From: Amycolatopsis suaedae
Lineage (GTDB): Bacteria; Actinomycetota; Actinomycetes; Mycobacteriales; Pseudonocardiaceae
Assembly: GCF_004214935.1 (NCBI RefSeq)
Contig: NZ_SFCC01000002.1
Coordinates: 496,001-560,000, forward strand
Direction: 5' to 3'
Length of the DNA stretch: 64,000 bases
In this document: positions 56,423-64,000 of the stretch, one piece after another
Numbering within the stretch: position 1 is the stretch's first letter
Layout of the letters: each line of letters begins with the position of its first letter
The notes under the pieces: generated by a model
Databases searched by the model: none
What the model was told of the DNA's origin: nothing
What the model saw: only the letters and a program-made list of their open reading frames with translations
Translations under genes and position numbers: made by a program

Positions 56423-57627
56423 ACGGTCGTCGGCTGCCGGGCGCCCTGCCGCGTGAGCAGCAGGGCGACGGCGGCGACCGCGACGCCGACGCCACCGGAG
56501 GCGACGAAGCCCCAGCCCGCCGCGCTGTGGTCGATCACGAACCCCGCCGCGGGGCTGCCCAGCGCCAGCCCCAGCCGCACGGCGGAGTCCTGCATGCCCA
56601 TCGCCTCGCCGCGAACCCGCACCGGCGTCATCGCCACGACCGACTCCGACGTCGCGGCCAGCGTCGGCGCGCAGAGCAGGTTCATCGGGATCAACGCGAG
56701 CGCCAGCACCCACCACGGGTCGGTGAACAGCCCGACCGGCACCAGCAGCGCCGCCATCAGGGCCATCAGCCACAGCTGTGGAAGCGACCGCCGGACCGCG
56801 CCGTGCACCAGCCCGCCGAGAGCCGAGGCCGCGCAGATGACCACGAACAGGATCCCGGCCCAGTCGACGGCGCCCGTCTCGCGCAGCGCGGCGAGCATGG
56901 ACAGTTCCATCCCCATGAGCGTGAAGCCGGCACCGGCCGCGATCAGCAGGGTCGCCACGATCTTGCCGGTCAGCCAGGTCCTGGTGGCCGGCCGCGGCCC
57001 GGTGACCACCTCGTGCTCGGTCCGGATCGGCGGGTTGACCCAGCACAGCAGCCCGGCCGACACGAGGAAGCACACCCCGATCCCGGTCAACGCCACGGTG
57101 CCGGAAATCTGCGTGCTGACCAGGATGCCGACGGCGGGCCCGACCATGAACGACGTCTCGACGACGATGGTGTCCAGCGAGTACGCCGTGCGCCGCAGGT
57201 CGGTGGGCACCAGCGCGGCCAGCACCTGACGGGCGATTGAGCCGATCGGGATGGCGAGGGCACCGGCAGGCAGGGCGACGACGAGCAGCACCAGATACGG
57301 CAGGTGCGGCGTGCTCATCCAGAACAGTCCGGACGCCAGCCCGCAGCCCGCGACCACCGGCCGCAGCCCGTGCCGGTCGATGAGCCTGCCGAGCACCGGC
57401 GCGCCCACCGCGCTGCCGATCGTGGTCGCGGTGCCGACCAGGCCTGCGGCGCCGTAGCCGCGGCCGAGGTCGGTGACGATGTGCAGGGTCAGCGTGATGC
57501 CCATGGCCGTCACCGGCAGCCGGGTGAGGAAGTTCAGCAACATCGACGTCGGAACACCGGAGATACCGAGTAGTCGACCGTACGCCCGCACGCCGCGATG
57601 AGACCGCAGAGTGGCACGGCCGTGCAA
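56419..57627 (-). CDS. Major facilitator superfamily transporter
   Basis: A 402-residue MFS protein with 12 expected transmembrane helices. It has the loop 2-3 motif GRLIDRHGLRPVVAG and ETSFMVGPAVG in the fifth helix. The group resembles sugar-efflux/antibiotic exporters; no substrate can be given. Start ATG/GTG at 57627 precedes a basic N-terminus; a Met about 28 residues in is a second option. Confidence 0.87.
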   Translation of the reverse strand: MHGRATLRSHRGVRAYGRLLGISGVPTSMLLNFLTRLPVTAMGITLTLHIVTDLGRGYGAAGLVGTATTIGSAVGAPVLGRLIDRHGLRPVVAGCGLASGLFWMSTPHLPYLVLLVVALPAGALAIPIGSIARQVLAALVPTDLRRTAYSLDTIVVETSFMVGPAVGILVSTQISGTVALTGIGVCFLVSAGLLCWVNPPIRTEHEVVTGPRPATRTWLTGKIVATLLIAAGAGFTLMGMELSMLAALRETGAVDWAGILFVVICAASALGGLVHGAVRRSLPQLWLMALMAALLVPVGLFTDPWWVLALALIPMNLLCAPTLAATSESVVAMTPVRVRGEAMGMQDSAVRLGLALGSPAAGFVIDHSAAGWGFVASGGVGVAVAAVALLLTRQGARQPTTV

Positions 57628-57992
57628 CCCGTTTTCGGGCCCGTCATCCCCGTGGTGATTGCGACATACGTGGGGGACACCTGCTCGTACGGTCTAGCCG
57701 ACACGCTTGCACCACGGGGTGATGGGGGAAACTGATCACCGAATGCGCCCGATCGGGTTGCCGCTTTGCACGACCGAGTGTCCCTGTCACGGATCGTGAA
57801 ATCGCCTCTCGGTGTTCATGATCGGCTGAGCGAGACGCAATAGTCCGGGGTTAATCAATTGCGGGGATGTTTTTAAGGAATGAACTCAGCTCGTAAGGGT
57901 TGAAAAGAACCCCGTCCCGGTGGCCGGGTGGTGGTTCCCCCACACGGCGAGTACTCATAACGCCGACAGGTCTTTGAGGCCGGGAGGTAGAA
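57628..57992. other. Long leader/intergenic region before the secreted protein gene
   Basis: 365 bp between a divergent pair. Contains a ribosome site GGGAGG for 57993 and a small frame at 57722-57799 whose end is Cys-rich (LPLCTTECPCHGS). I see several AT-rich patches that could be promoters (for example around 57850-57880), but no conserved riboswitch could be assigned by eye. Confidence 0.5.
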
Positions 57993-58514
57993 ATGAAACG
58001 CAAGTTCGTGCGAACGATTGCCATGCTGGCCATCGGAAGCCTGCTGACGGTCGGTGGATCCGGCATGGCGGCGGCGAGCGTGCTCGACAACGGCAAGGGC
58101 GCCACCAGCTCCCAGGCCGCGGGAGCGCGGCTGCTGGAGCTGCGTGACGAGCTCACCAAGGTCGCCTACGCGGGCGACGCGGTGGCGGCCCGCAGCGTGC
58201 TGGAACGGCTCGATCCCGAACTGGCCACGGCCGCGGCGGGCGAGAAGTACACCATTCAGGCCGCTGAGCAGGAGAAAGCCGGCGTGGCCAGGGAGTACAA
58301 CTCGGAGATCTCCCGAGTACTGGACGACCCGTCGGTCGTCCCGACGCAGCTGCCCCCGCTGCCGCTGCCGCCCATCCCGGACCTTCCGGGGCCGCTGAAG
58401 ATCGTCAGCGACCTGCTGAAGGCGTTGCTGGGCGCGGTCACCGGAATTCTGGCGGGGCTGCTCGGTGCGGTCCCGGTGCCGCCACTGCCGGTGCCGCCAC
58501 TGCCCGCACCGTAG
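57993..58514 (+). CDS. Secreted protein with Pro/Leu-rich C-terminus
   Basis: A 173-residue exported protein. The signal peptide (KRKFVRTIAMLAIGSLLTV) ends near residue 29 at AAAS. The mature part has a helical 75-residue domain followed by a tail of Pro-Leu-Pro repeats and a hydrophobic stretch at about 135-158 (KALLGAVTGILAGLLGAV), which could sit in a membrane. Not recognised. A good terminator follows. Confidence 0.68.
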   Translation: MKRKFVRTIAMLAIGSLLTVGGSGMAAASVLDNGKGATSSQAAGARLLELRDELTKVAYAGDAVAARSVLERLDPELATAAAGEKYTIQAAEQEKAGVAREYNSEISRVLDDPSVVPTQLPPLPLPPIPDLPGPLKIVSDLLKALLGAVTGILAGLLGAVPVPPLPVPPLPAP

Positions 58515-58541
58515 AAGTCCATCGGTAAATAACAGGGGGGA

Positions 58542-58580
58542 CCGGAATCCGGCGCGACTACCGCGCCGGGTTCCGGTTTT
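58542..58580 (+). terminator. Terminator after the secreted protein gene
   Basis: A 15-bp stem (58542-58556 with 58562-58576) containing one mismatch, a 5-base loop and TTTT. It separates this gene from the converging esterase (stop 58597) and may serve both. Confidence 0.88.
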
Positions 58581-58596
58581 CGCTATTCGCGGGAAA

Positions 58597-59634
58597 TCAG
58601 CTCAATCCCACCCGCAACGCACCGGCGGCCTCGGCGGTGGCCTCGCGGAAACGCCTGCCGACGCCGAGGAAGTTGATATAGCCGTGAATGAGGTCCTCCT
58701 GCCGGCTCAGCGCGACCGGCACGCCGGCCTCGGTGAGCTTCGCCGCGTACGCCTCACCCTCGTCCCGCAGCGGGTCGAAACCGGCGGTGGCGATGTAGGC
58801 GGGCGGCAGACCGGTGTGATCGTCGGCCAGCAGCGGTGACATGCGGACGTCGGTGCGGTCCACGCCCGGCGGCGCATAGTGGTTGGCGAACCAGTCCATG
58901 TGCTCGTCGGTGAGGAAGAACCCGTCGCCGAAGATCTCCCGGGACCGGCGGCGCGCGCTGAGGTCGACCGCCGGGTAGAACAGCAGCTGGAACGCGGGCG
59001 CCGGGCCGTCCCCCCGGCTGGTGAGCAACGCCGTGACGGCGGCGAGATTGCCGCCGGCACTGTCGCCGCCGACGGCGATGCGATCCGGGTCGGCACCGAG
59101 GTCGGCCGCCTTGGCGTGCGCGTAGTTGAAGGCGTCGACGGCGTCGTCGGCCGCCGAGGGGAACGGATGCTCGGGTGCCAGCCGGTACTCCACCGACAGC
59201 ACCCGCACGCCCGCGTGCTGCGCCAGGAAGCGGGCCGCGCCGTCGTGGCTGGCCCTGGTGCCGATGACCCAGCCGCCGCCGTGGAAGAAGACCAGCAGCC
59301 CGGACGGCGCGGGCAGGCCGGCCGGCGTGTAGAGGGTGGCGTCCAGGTTGCCGCCGGTGCCGGGAATGACCACCTCGCGGGTCTGCATCGGCAGCGGCGG
59401 GCCGCTGACCAGGTGCCGGGCGCCGTCCAGCCGGATCCGTGACTTCTCGACGGATTCGTGCACGAGGCTCGAACCGGTCAGTTGCTGCAGGCGCAGCAGG
59501 AGCTGGGCGTCGAGCGCGAGGTCCTGGCCGTCGAGCCGGATCTGGCGCCCCGCGACGGCTCGTCGCAACGGCCTGGGCAGGGCGTAGACCAGCTGCGCCG
59601 CCGCGGCCTGTGCGCGGATGAGTGGAGCCGGCAT
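58597..59634 (-). CDS. Alpha/beta-hydrolase esterase, HSL family
   Basis: A 345-residue carboxylesterase of the hormone-sensitive-lipase group. The oxyanion motif HGGGW is at 118-122 and the nucleophile elbow GDSAGG at 190-195 (Ser192). The Asp and His are in FDPLRDEG and the late LIHGYINF. N-terminal cap helices make up the first 85 residues. Two related operator-like palindromes lie within 50 bases upstream of the ATG (59654-59684). Confidence 0.93.
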   Translation of the reverse strand: MPAPLIRAQAAAAQLVYALPRPLRRAVAGRQIRLDGQDLALDAQLLLRLQQLTGSSLVHESVEKSRIRLDGARHLVSGPPLPMQTREVVIPGTGGNLDATLYTPAGLPAPSGLLVFFHGGGWVIGTRASHDGAARFLAQHAGVRVLSVEYRLAPEHPFPSAADDAVDAFNYAHAKAADLGADPDRIAVGGDSAGGNLAAVTALLTSRGDGPAPAFQLLFYPAVDLSARRRSREIFGDGFFLTDEHMDWFANHYAPPGVDRTDVRMSPLLADDHTGLPPAYIATAGFDPLRDEGEAYAAKLTEAGVPVALSRQEDLIHGYINFLGVGRRFREATAEAAGALRVGLS

Positions 59635-59653
59635 CGTTGCCTCCTTAGCGACG

Positions 59654-59684
59654 TACTCCTGAGTAGGAGGCTACTCGCCAGTAG
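59654..59684. promoter_or_regulatory. Tandem TACT-N4-AGTA operator sites
   Basis: TACTCCTGAGTA at 59654-59665 and CTACTCGCCAGTAG at 59671-59684 share TACT-N4-AGTA with a spacing of 18 bp, start to start. They lie between the esterase (start 59634) and the divergent flavin reductase (start 59751), and resemble a two-site dimeric repressor operator. No TetR or similar regulator gene adjoins them. Confidence 0.6.
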
Positions 59685-59750
59685 CTTGTGGCGCACCTCT
59701 CGCGTCCAAACCGTGGCCCTCTACTTAACTGGAGGGGATAGCCTCGGGGC

Positions 59751-60332
59751 GTGAGTTCACAGGTGCGTGCGGTCAAGGTCCTCGGTATCGGCGGCTCCCT
59801 GCGGAGCGGCTCGCAGTCCGAACGGGCACTTCGCATCGCGCTGGCCGGCGCGGAAGAGGCCGGCGCCACCACGTCGGTCATCACCGCGGAGGGGCTGGAA
59901 CTGCCGTTCTACGACGTCATGACACCCGAACGGTCCGATCGCGCACTGGCCCTCATCGAGGCCATCCGCACGGCGGACGGGCTGATCGTGGTGTCCCCCG
60001 GCTACCATGGCGCGCTGTCCGGGCTGGTCAAGAACGCCCTCGACTACGTCGAGGACCTGCGTGGCGACGTCCGTCCCTACCTGGACGGACGCGCGGTCGG
60101 CCTGGTGTCGGTCGCGTTCGGCTGGCAGGCGGCGGTGAGCACGCTCGGCCAGCTGCGCACGATCGCGCACGCTCTGCGGGGCTGGCCGACGCCGCTGGGT
60201 GGCGCGGTCAATTCCGCGGAGGTCAAGTTCGACGAGGACGGCAGCATTTCCGGCGACGAGTCCGGCAAGGTCGACCGCACGCTGCGCCTGGTCGGCGCCC
60301 AGGTGACGCAGTTCGCACTCGCCCGCCGCTGA
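59751..60332 (+). CDS. NAD(P)H-dependent FMN reductase (SsuE-like)
   Basis: A 193-residue flavin reductase. The flavin loop GGSLRSGSQSERAL and VVSPGYHGALSGLVKNALDYVEDL are typical. It would provide reduced flavin to a partner monooxygenase, or act on quinones. GTG at 59751 has TAGCCT 6 bases upstream and a ribosome-like GGAGGGG too far away at 59731, so leaderless initiation is plausible. Confidence 0.9.
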   Translation: MSSQVRAVKVLGIGGSLRSGSQSERALRIALAGAEEAGATTSVITAEGLELPFYDVMTPERSDRALALIEAIRTADGLIVVSPGYHGALSGLVKNALDYVEDLRGDVRPYLDGRAVGLVSVAFGWQAAVSTLGQLRTIAHALRGWPTPLGGAVNSAEVKFDEDGSISGDESGKVDRTLRLVGAQVTQFALARR

Positions 60333-60470
60333 TCAAGGGATTCACCGGAGCCTTCCCCGGGTATTCCTTCGGGTGACACCCGCCATTCGGCGGCACGGTT
60401 GTCGTGCCCTGCGACGTTGTGCGGAATGGGTGGCGAGACGGCCCCCGAACATCGACAGGAAGGCGAACAC

Positions 60471-60896
60471 ATGGTGCAGCCGGTGTACACCGCGGTGGCT
60501 ACGGCTCGTGGCGACGGGCGCAACGGCGAGGTCACCTCGTCCGACGGCGTCATCGACGAGAGCCTGACCGTTCCCAAGGAGATGGGTGGGCCCGGCGGCG
60601 AGCACACCAACCCCGAGCAGCTGTTCGCGGCCGGGTACGCCGCGTGTTTCCACGGCGCGCTCCGGCTGGTCGCCAAGCAGGCCAATGCCGACGTCGACAA
60701 GTCGACCGTCGAGGCCCAGGTCGGTATCGGCAAGAACGACAGGGGCGGCTTCGAGCTGGTCGTCACCCTGACCGCCAACCTGCCGGGCCTGGAGCAGGGC
60801 AAGGCGGACGAACTGGTCGCGCAGGCGCACCAGGTGTGCCCGTACTCCAACGCCACCCGCGGCAACATCGAGGTGACGGTCCGCGCCACCACGTGA
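60471..60896 (+). CDS. ohr: Organic hydroperoxide resistance protein (Ohr)
   Basis: A 141-residue OsmC/Ohr-family peroxidase. It reduces organic hydroperoxides through the redox pair Cys59 (AACFHGAL) and Cys123 (HQVCPYSNA), both present. The opening VYTAVATARGDGRNG matches the family. No ohrR regulator adjoins it. It shares the direction of the next gene, dps, which begins 22 bp later, so the pair forms a small oxidative-stress operon. Confidence 0.96.
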   Translation: MVQPVYTAVATARGDGRNGEVTSSDGVIDESLTVPKEMGGPGGEHTNPEQLFAAGYAACFHGALRLVAKQANADVDKSTVEAQVGIGKNDRGGFELVVTLTANLPGLEQGKADELVAQAHQVCPYSNATRGNIEVTVRATT

Positions 60897-60918
60897 GAAG
60901 CGAAGAGAGGATCGAAGA

Positions 60919-61395
60919 ATGGCCAACTCGCCGATCACCAGTCCACTGAGTGAGAGCGACAAGGAGGTCACCGGCAACGTTCTGCAGGCCACCCTGGTCG
61001 ACCTCGTCGACCTCTCGCTCATCGCGAAGCAGGCCCACTGGAACGTCGTCGGCAAGAACTTCCGCAGCGTCCACCTCCAGCTCGACGAGCTGGTGGACGT
61101 GGCGAGGACCTACACCGACAGCGTCGCCGAACGGGCCAACGCCATCGGGGTCTCGCCGAACGGCAAGGCGAAGACCGTCGTCGAGAGCTCCGGTCTGCCC
61201 GACTACCCCGACAACTGGCAGTCCGACGAGGCGACCATCAGCGCGATCGTCGACATCCTCGCCGAGCTGATCCAGCGGCTGCGGGCCCGGATCGACGAAA
61301 CCGACAAGAGCGACCTGGTCACCCAGGATCTGCTGATCGAGATCACGAACAAGCTGGAAGAGGCCCACTGGATGTGGCAGGCGCAGCGCGCCTGA
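60919..61395 (+). CDS. dps: Dps-family ferritin-like DNA-binding protein
   Basis: A 158-residue protein of the Dps group. Ferroxidase ligands His40, His52 and Asp56 sit in HWNVVGKNFRSVHLQLDEL, and the rest is a four-helix bundle. It would oxidise Fe(II) with peroxide, store iron and protect DNA. GAGAGG precedes the start. Placed after ohr, it points to a joint response to peroxides. Confidence 0.94.
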   Translation: MANSPITSPLSESDKEVTGNVLQATLVDLVDLSLIAKQAHWNVVGKNFRSVHLQLDELVDVARTYTDSVAERANAIGVSPNGKAKTVVESSGLPDYPDNWQSDEATISAIVDILAELIQRLRARIDETDKSDLVTQDLLIEITNKLEEAHWMWQAQRA

Positions 61396-61401
61396 CGCCT
61401 T

Positions 61402-61433
61402 CGAAGGGCCCGGCCGCCCGGCCGGGCCCTTCG
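61402..61433. terminator. Bidirectional terminator between dps and the S9 peptidase
   Basis: Perfect 14-bp stem CGAAGGGCCCGGCC / GGCCGGGCCCTTCG with a 4-base loop, in the 39 bp between the converging stop codons. Confidence 0.85.
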
Positions 61434-61434
61434 G

Positions 61435-63273
61435 TCACTCCATCCCGAGCGCGCGGCGGGCGAAACCGACCTCGATGGCCGTCTGCTTGATGGTCTCGGC
61501 GATCACCAGAGAGCCGTGGCCCGCGTCGTAGCGATAGAACTCGTACGGCGCGTCCCGGCGGCGCAGCCGGTCCAGGTAGTTCTCGATCTGCCGGATCGGG
61601 CAGCGCGGGTCGTTGTCGCCTGCCAGCACGAGCACGGGGGCGGCGACCGCCTCGACGTAGGTGATCGGCGAGCACTCGTCGTACACGGCGGGCACGTCCT
61701 CCGGCGAGCCACCGAACAGCGCCCTGTCGAACGAGCGCAGCTGCTCCATTTCGTCCTCGTACGCGGCGACGTAGTCGGCCACCGGCACGGCCGCGACCCC
61801 GGCCGCCCAGCGGGTCGGCTGTGTGCCGAGCGCGAGCAGCGTCAGGTAGCCGCCCCAGGAGCCGCCGTTGACGACACACCGCTTCGGGTCAGCCAGCCCG
61901 CTGCCGACGGCCCAGTCGTGCACCGCGGCGACGTCCTCCAGCTCGGTCAGGCCGGGCCTGCCCTCGATGGCGTCCCGCCAGGCCGAGCCGTATCCCGTCG
62001 ATCCGCGGTAGTTGACCTCAACGACGGCGAAACCGGCGTCCAGCCAGGTGGCGCGGTAGGCCGAGAACCGGTCCTCGTCGGCTGAATGCGGGCCACCGTG
62101 GAGGTTGAACACGGTCGGCAGCGGCCCGTCCGGTGCGTCGACGGGCCGGGAGATCAGGGCGTGGATGCGTCCGCCTGCTCCCTCGACGAACGCGTCACCG
62201 ATCGCCGCGGAGCCCGGTGCCCGGTCGCCCGGCGGGGACAGCAGGATGCGGTCGTCGCCGTCGGGGGTCCGCGCGCGGATCGACGACGGCTCGGCGCCGC
62301 TGGACCACGAGTACTCGACCGTCCCGTCCGGCCGGACGGAGGCGTTGCCGATGCTGCCTGCCGGGTTGTCCAGCGCGGTCAGCTCGCCGGTGGCGAGGTC
62401 GTAGCGGTGCAGCGAGCTGCGGCCCTGGTGGAAGTGGACGACCAGCAGCGCGTCTGCGGCCGGGTACCAGTCGGCGACGACCTCACCGGGCAGGTCGAGC
62501 GGCAACTCGGTCTCGGTGTCGGTCGCGGTGTCCCAGACGAGCAGCTCCTCGCGGCCACGGCGTTCGTGCAGCACGAGCAGCCGCTGGTCGCCCGCGACCG
62601 GCGAGAACGACAGCGGTGTGAGGCCCTTGCCCTGCCCGTCCCACTTGTCGGCGACGGTCCCGAATCCCGCCGTGGTGAGCACGCGGACGGCGGGGTGGCG
62701 GGAGTCACCGTGTTCGGAGTGCGAGATCGCCAGCAGCGTCTCGTCCCTGGACAGTGCGGCGACGGACGCGTCGTCGGCGTTCTCGTAGAAGCACTCGGTG
62801 CCCTCGGCGGTGACGGCGTAGAGCCTGCTGCCCTCGTCGGTGGAGACGCCGGCCGCGGTGAGCCGCTCGCCGATCTCCAGCCCGGCCGGGTAGCCGTCGG
62901 GCACCTCATTGAGCGCGGGAACGGCGTCGGTGTGGTCGCCGGTGAACGGCTGGCGCCGCCACGAGCCGAACTCGTCGCCGTCGGTGTCGTTGAACCACCA
63001 GACCCACTTGCCGTCGGGCGAGAGCGTGGCGTGCAGTGTGCCGTTGGGCCGGTCGGTCACGCGGCGGTGCTCGCCGGTGCGGCGGTCCCAGGTGTAGACC
63101 TCCCAGACGCCACTGGCGTTGGAGACGTACACGCAGGCGTCGGGTGCGTCCAGTGGCCAGCCGGGCAGGCTCATGCGTGCCGCGTGGAAGCGGGCTTGCC
63201 ACCGGTTCTCCGCCTCGGCGTCGGCGAAGAGGCGTTCGGGCACCTGCGCGGGGGTGTACGGCTCAGTGGTCAC
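61435..63273 (-). CDS. S9-family (prolyl oligopeptidase) serine peptidase
   Basis: A 612-residue intracellular peptidase. An N-terminal beta-propeller of about 350 residues contains repeats such as ATLSPDGKWVWWF. The catalytic alpha/beta-hydrolase domain follows with PTVFNLHGGPHS, YRGSTGYG, the nucleophile in GGSWGGY, the Asp in AGDNDPR and the His in DAGHGS. Such enzymes trim acylated or short peptides. GTG at 63273 is chosen; the ORF upstream would add a stretch of Arg/Pro-rich sequence. Confidence 0.92.
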   Translation of the reverse strand: MTTEPYTPAQVPERLFADAEAENRWQARFHAARMSLPGWPLDAPDACVYVSNASGVWEVYTWDRRTGEHRRVTDRPNGTLHATLSPDGKWVWWFNDTDGDEFGSWRRQPFTGDHTDAVPALNEVPDGYPAGLEIGERLTAAGVSTDEGSRLYAVTAEGTECFYENADDASVAALSRDETLLAISHSEHGDSRHPAVRVLTTAGFGTVADKWDGQGKGLTPLSFSPVAGDQRLLVLHERRGREELLVWDTATDTETELPLDLPGEVVADWYPAADALLVVHFHQGRSSLHRYDLATGELTALDNPAGSIGNASVRPDGTVEYSWSSGAEPSSIRARTPDGDDRILLSPPGDRAPGSAAIGDAFVEGAGGRIHALISRPVDAPDGPLPTVFNLHGGPHSADEDRFSAYRATWLDAGFAVVEVNYRGSTGYGSAWRDAIEGRPGLTELEDVAAVHDWAVGSGLADPKRCVVNGGSWGGYLTLLALGTQPTRWAAGVAAVPVADYVAAYEDEMEQLRSFDRALFGGSPEDVPAVYDECSPITYVEAVAAPVLVLAGDNDPRCPIRQIENYLDRLRRRDAPYEFYRYDAGHGSLVIAETIKQTAIEVGFARRALGME

Positions 63274-63323
63274 CCCCCGATCCTGCCAGCGGAGGGGTAC
63301 CGATCGGGGGACGGGGCCGTACT

Positions 63324-64000
63324 GTGTGCGGAGTGCGGGACGGTTTGGGGTCGACGGCGGCGGCGCGCGCCGAGTTCGCGGCACGGTTGCTGCGCCCGGG
63401 GATGCGGGTGCTGGACGTCGGTTGTGGCGCCGGGGTCATCAGCCGCATGCTCGCCACCTCGGTTCCGGACGTCCGTGTCGTCGGCGTGGACGAGGTGAAC
63501 CGGCTCGGGTCCGCACGGTCCATTGTGGACTTCGTCGGCGGTTCGGTGTACGCCCTGCCGCTGGCGGACGGGGCCGTGGACCTCGCGTTCGCGCACGGTC
63601 TGTTCGATCACCTGCGGGACCCGGCGGCGGCGCTGGCCGAACTGCACAGGGTTGTCCGGCCCGGCGGCAGGCTTGCTCTGTCCACTTCGGACTGGAGCCG
63701 GGCGAAGCTGCGGCCGAGGACGGCCAACGTCGACGCTGCCCTGCGGGGCTACTACCTGCTGCGCCGCAGACAGGGAGCGGACCCGTTCGCCGGAAAGCGG
63801 CTGGCTGATCTGGTGACCGCGGCGGGCTTCGCCGAGGTGCGTTCCCATGCCCGCTTCCGCGGTGACGTGGCCTACCGCGACCTGGCCAGGCAGGTGGAGG
63901 CAGCCCTCGCGGCCGCATTGGACACCCCGAGCCGCGACCACCAGCAGCTCACCAGCGCGGCCAGAAGCGCCTGGGTCTGGTCCCGAGCAGGCGACGGCGA
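63324..64000 (+). CDS. SAM-dependent class I methyltransferase (3' end outside window)
   Basis: An open frame of 225 codons from GTG at 63324 that runs off the window. SAM-binding motif I is VLDVGCGAGVISRM near residue 35, motif II VVGVDEVNRL, and the post-motif DGAVDLAFAHGLFDHLRDP and LHRVVRPGGRLALST fit the Methyltransf_11/UbiE-like type. The substrate is unknown. A GTG three codons downstream (63333) is an alternative start. Confidence 0.85.
   Translation, partial: MCGVRDGLGSTAAARAEFAARLLRPGMRVLDVGCGAGVISRMLATSVPDVRVVGVDEVNRLGSARSIVDFVGGSVYALPLADGAVDLAFAHGLFDHLRDPAAALAELHRVVRPGGRLALSTSDWSRAKLRPRTANVDAALRGYYLLRRRQGADPFAGKRLADLVTAAGFAEVRSHARFRGDVAYRDLARQVEAALAAALDTPSRDHQQLTSAARSAWVWSRAGDG
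63518..63530. repeat. Dispersed palindrome GTCCA-N3-TGGAC (copy 7)
   Basis: Exact 13-mer with centre TTG inside the methyltransferase gene, encoding Arg-Ser-Ile-Val-Asp with ATT for Ile. Confidence 0.7.

Overview
This window is high-GC (about 70% by eye) actinobacterial chromosome, most likely from the Pseudonocardiaceae (Amycolatopsis, Saccharothrix and relatives). The signs are the GlnX-GlnH-PknG nutrient-sensing operon, ESX/type VII accessory genes (EspG, a PPE-like protein, DUF3558 lipoproteins), the dnaX-ybaB-recR block with a small SRP RNA in front of dnaX, the aspartokinase/Asd pair, many GTG starts and several apparently leaderless genes. The genus is an inference. I see no rRNA or tRNA gene, CRISPR array or intact insertion sequence.

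Layout. 1-3734: ferric-siderophore ABC importer, with the binding lipoprotein divergent from two permeases and an ATPase around an iron box. 3754-12853: two antibiotic-type ABC exporters (DrrAB-like, and a polyketide-antibiotic type beside a GbsR/MarR regulator), an excalibur lipoprotein, a winged-helix protein, a flavin reductase divergent from a MarR regulator, and a TetR regulator divergent from an NAD(P)-binding oxidoreductase. 12860-15380: thioesterase, ThDP enzyme and cold-shock protein. 15529-20442: glnX-glnH-pknG. 20693-24441: PaaI-type thioesterase, MHS-family transporter, PhoD phosphatase. 24456-28935: SRP RNA, dnaX, a lipoprotein amidase, ybaB, recR and a P-loop kinase. 29171-34965: complete five-gene oligopeptide ABC importer. 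35072-40606: NmrA-like protein, EamA transporter, LysR and WYL regulators, SDR, small membrane proteins. 40617-42515: leuA with a leader peptide and attenuator. 42610-49839: a type VII secretion accessory region of lower GC in its left part, holding two divergent modules and a decayed gene copy between them. 49825-52893: nitroreductase, aspartokinase (with an internal start for a beta subunit) and Asd. 52890-58514: TPR-like protein, RtcB RNA ligase, small exported proteins, MFS transporter. 58597-64000: esterase, flavin reductase, Ohr, Dps, S9 peptidase and a truncated methyltransferase.

Two layers of structure are not explained by the genes. First, an 11-13 bp palindrome, GTCCA-N3-TGGAC, recurs seven times inside coding sequence, several times forcing AT-rich synonymous codons that are unusual here. 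Second, long nested inverted repeats of two sequence families sit in gaps between genes (8395, 20463 and 34971), once with one family inside a split copy of the other. The best candidate for an undescribed gene system is the four-gene minus-strand operon 43052-45667 (a protein with two WXG100-like units, a helical protein, a lipoprotein and a membrane protein), which faces a PE/PPE-EspG-like module. No core secretion ATPase or channel gene lies in the window.
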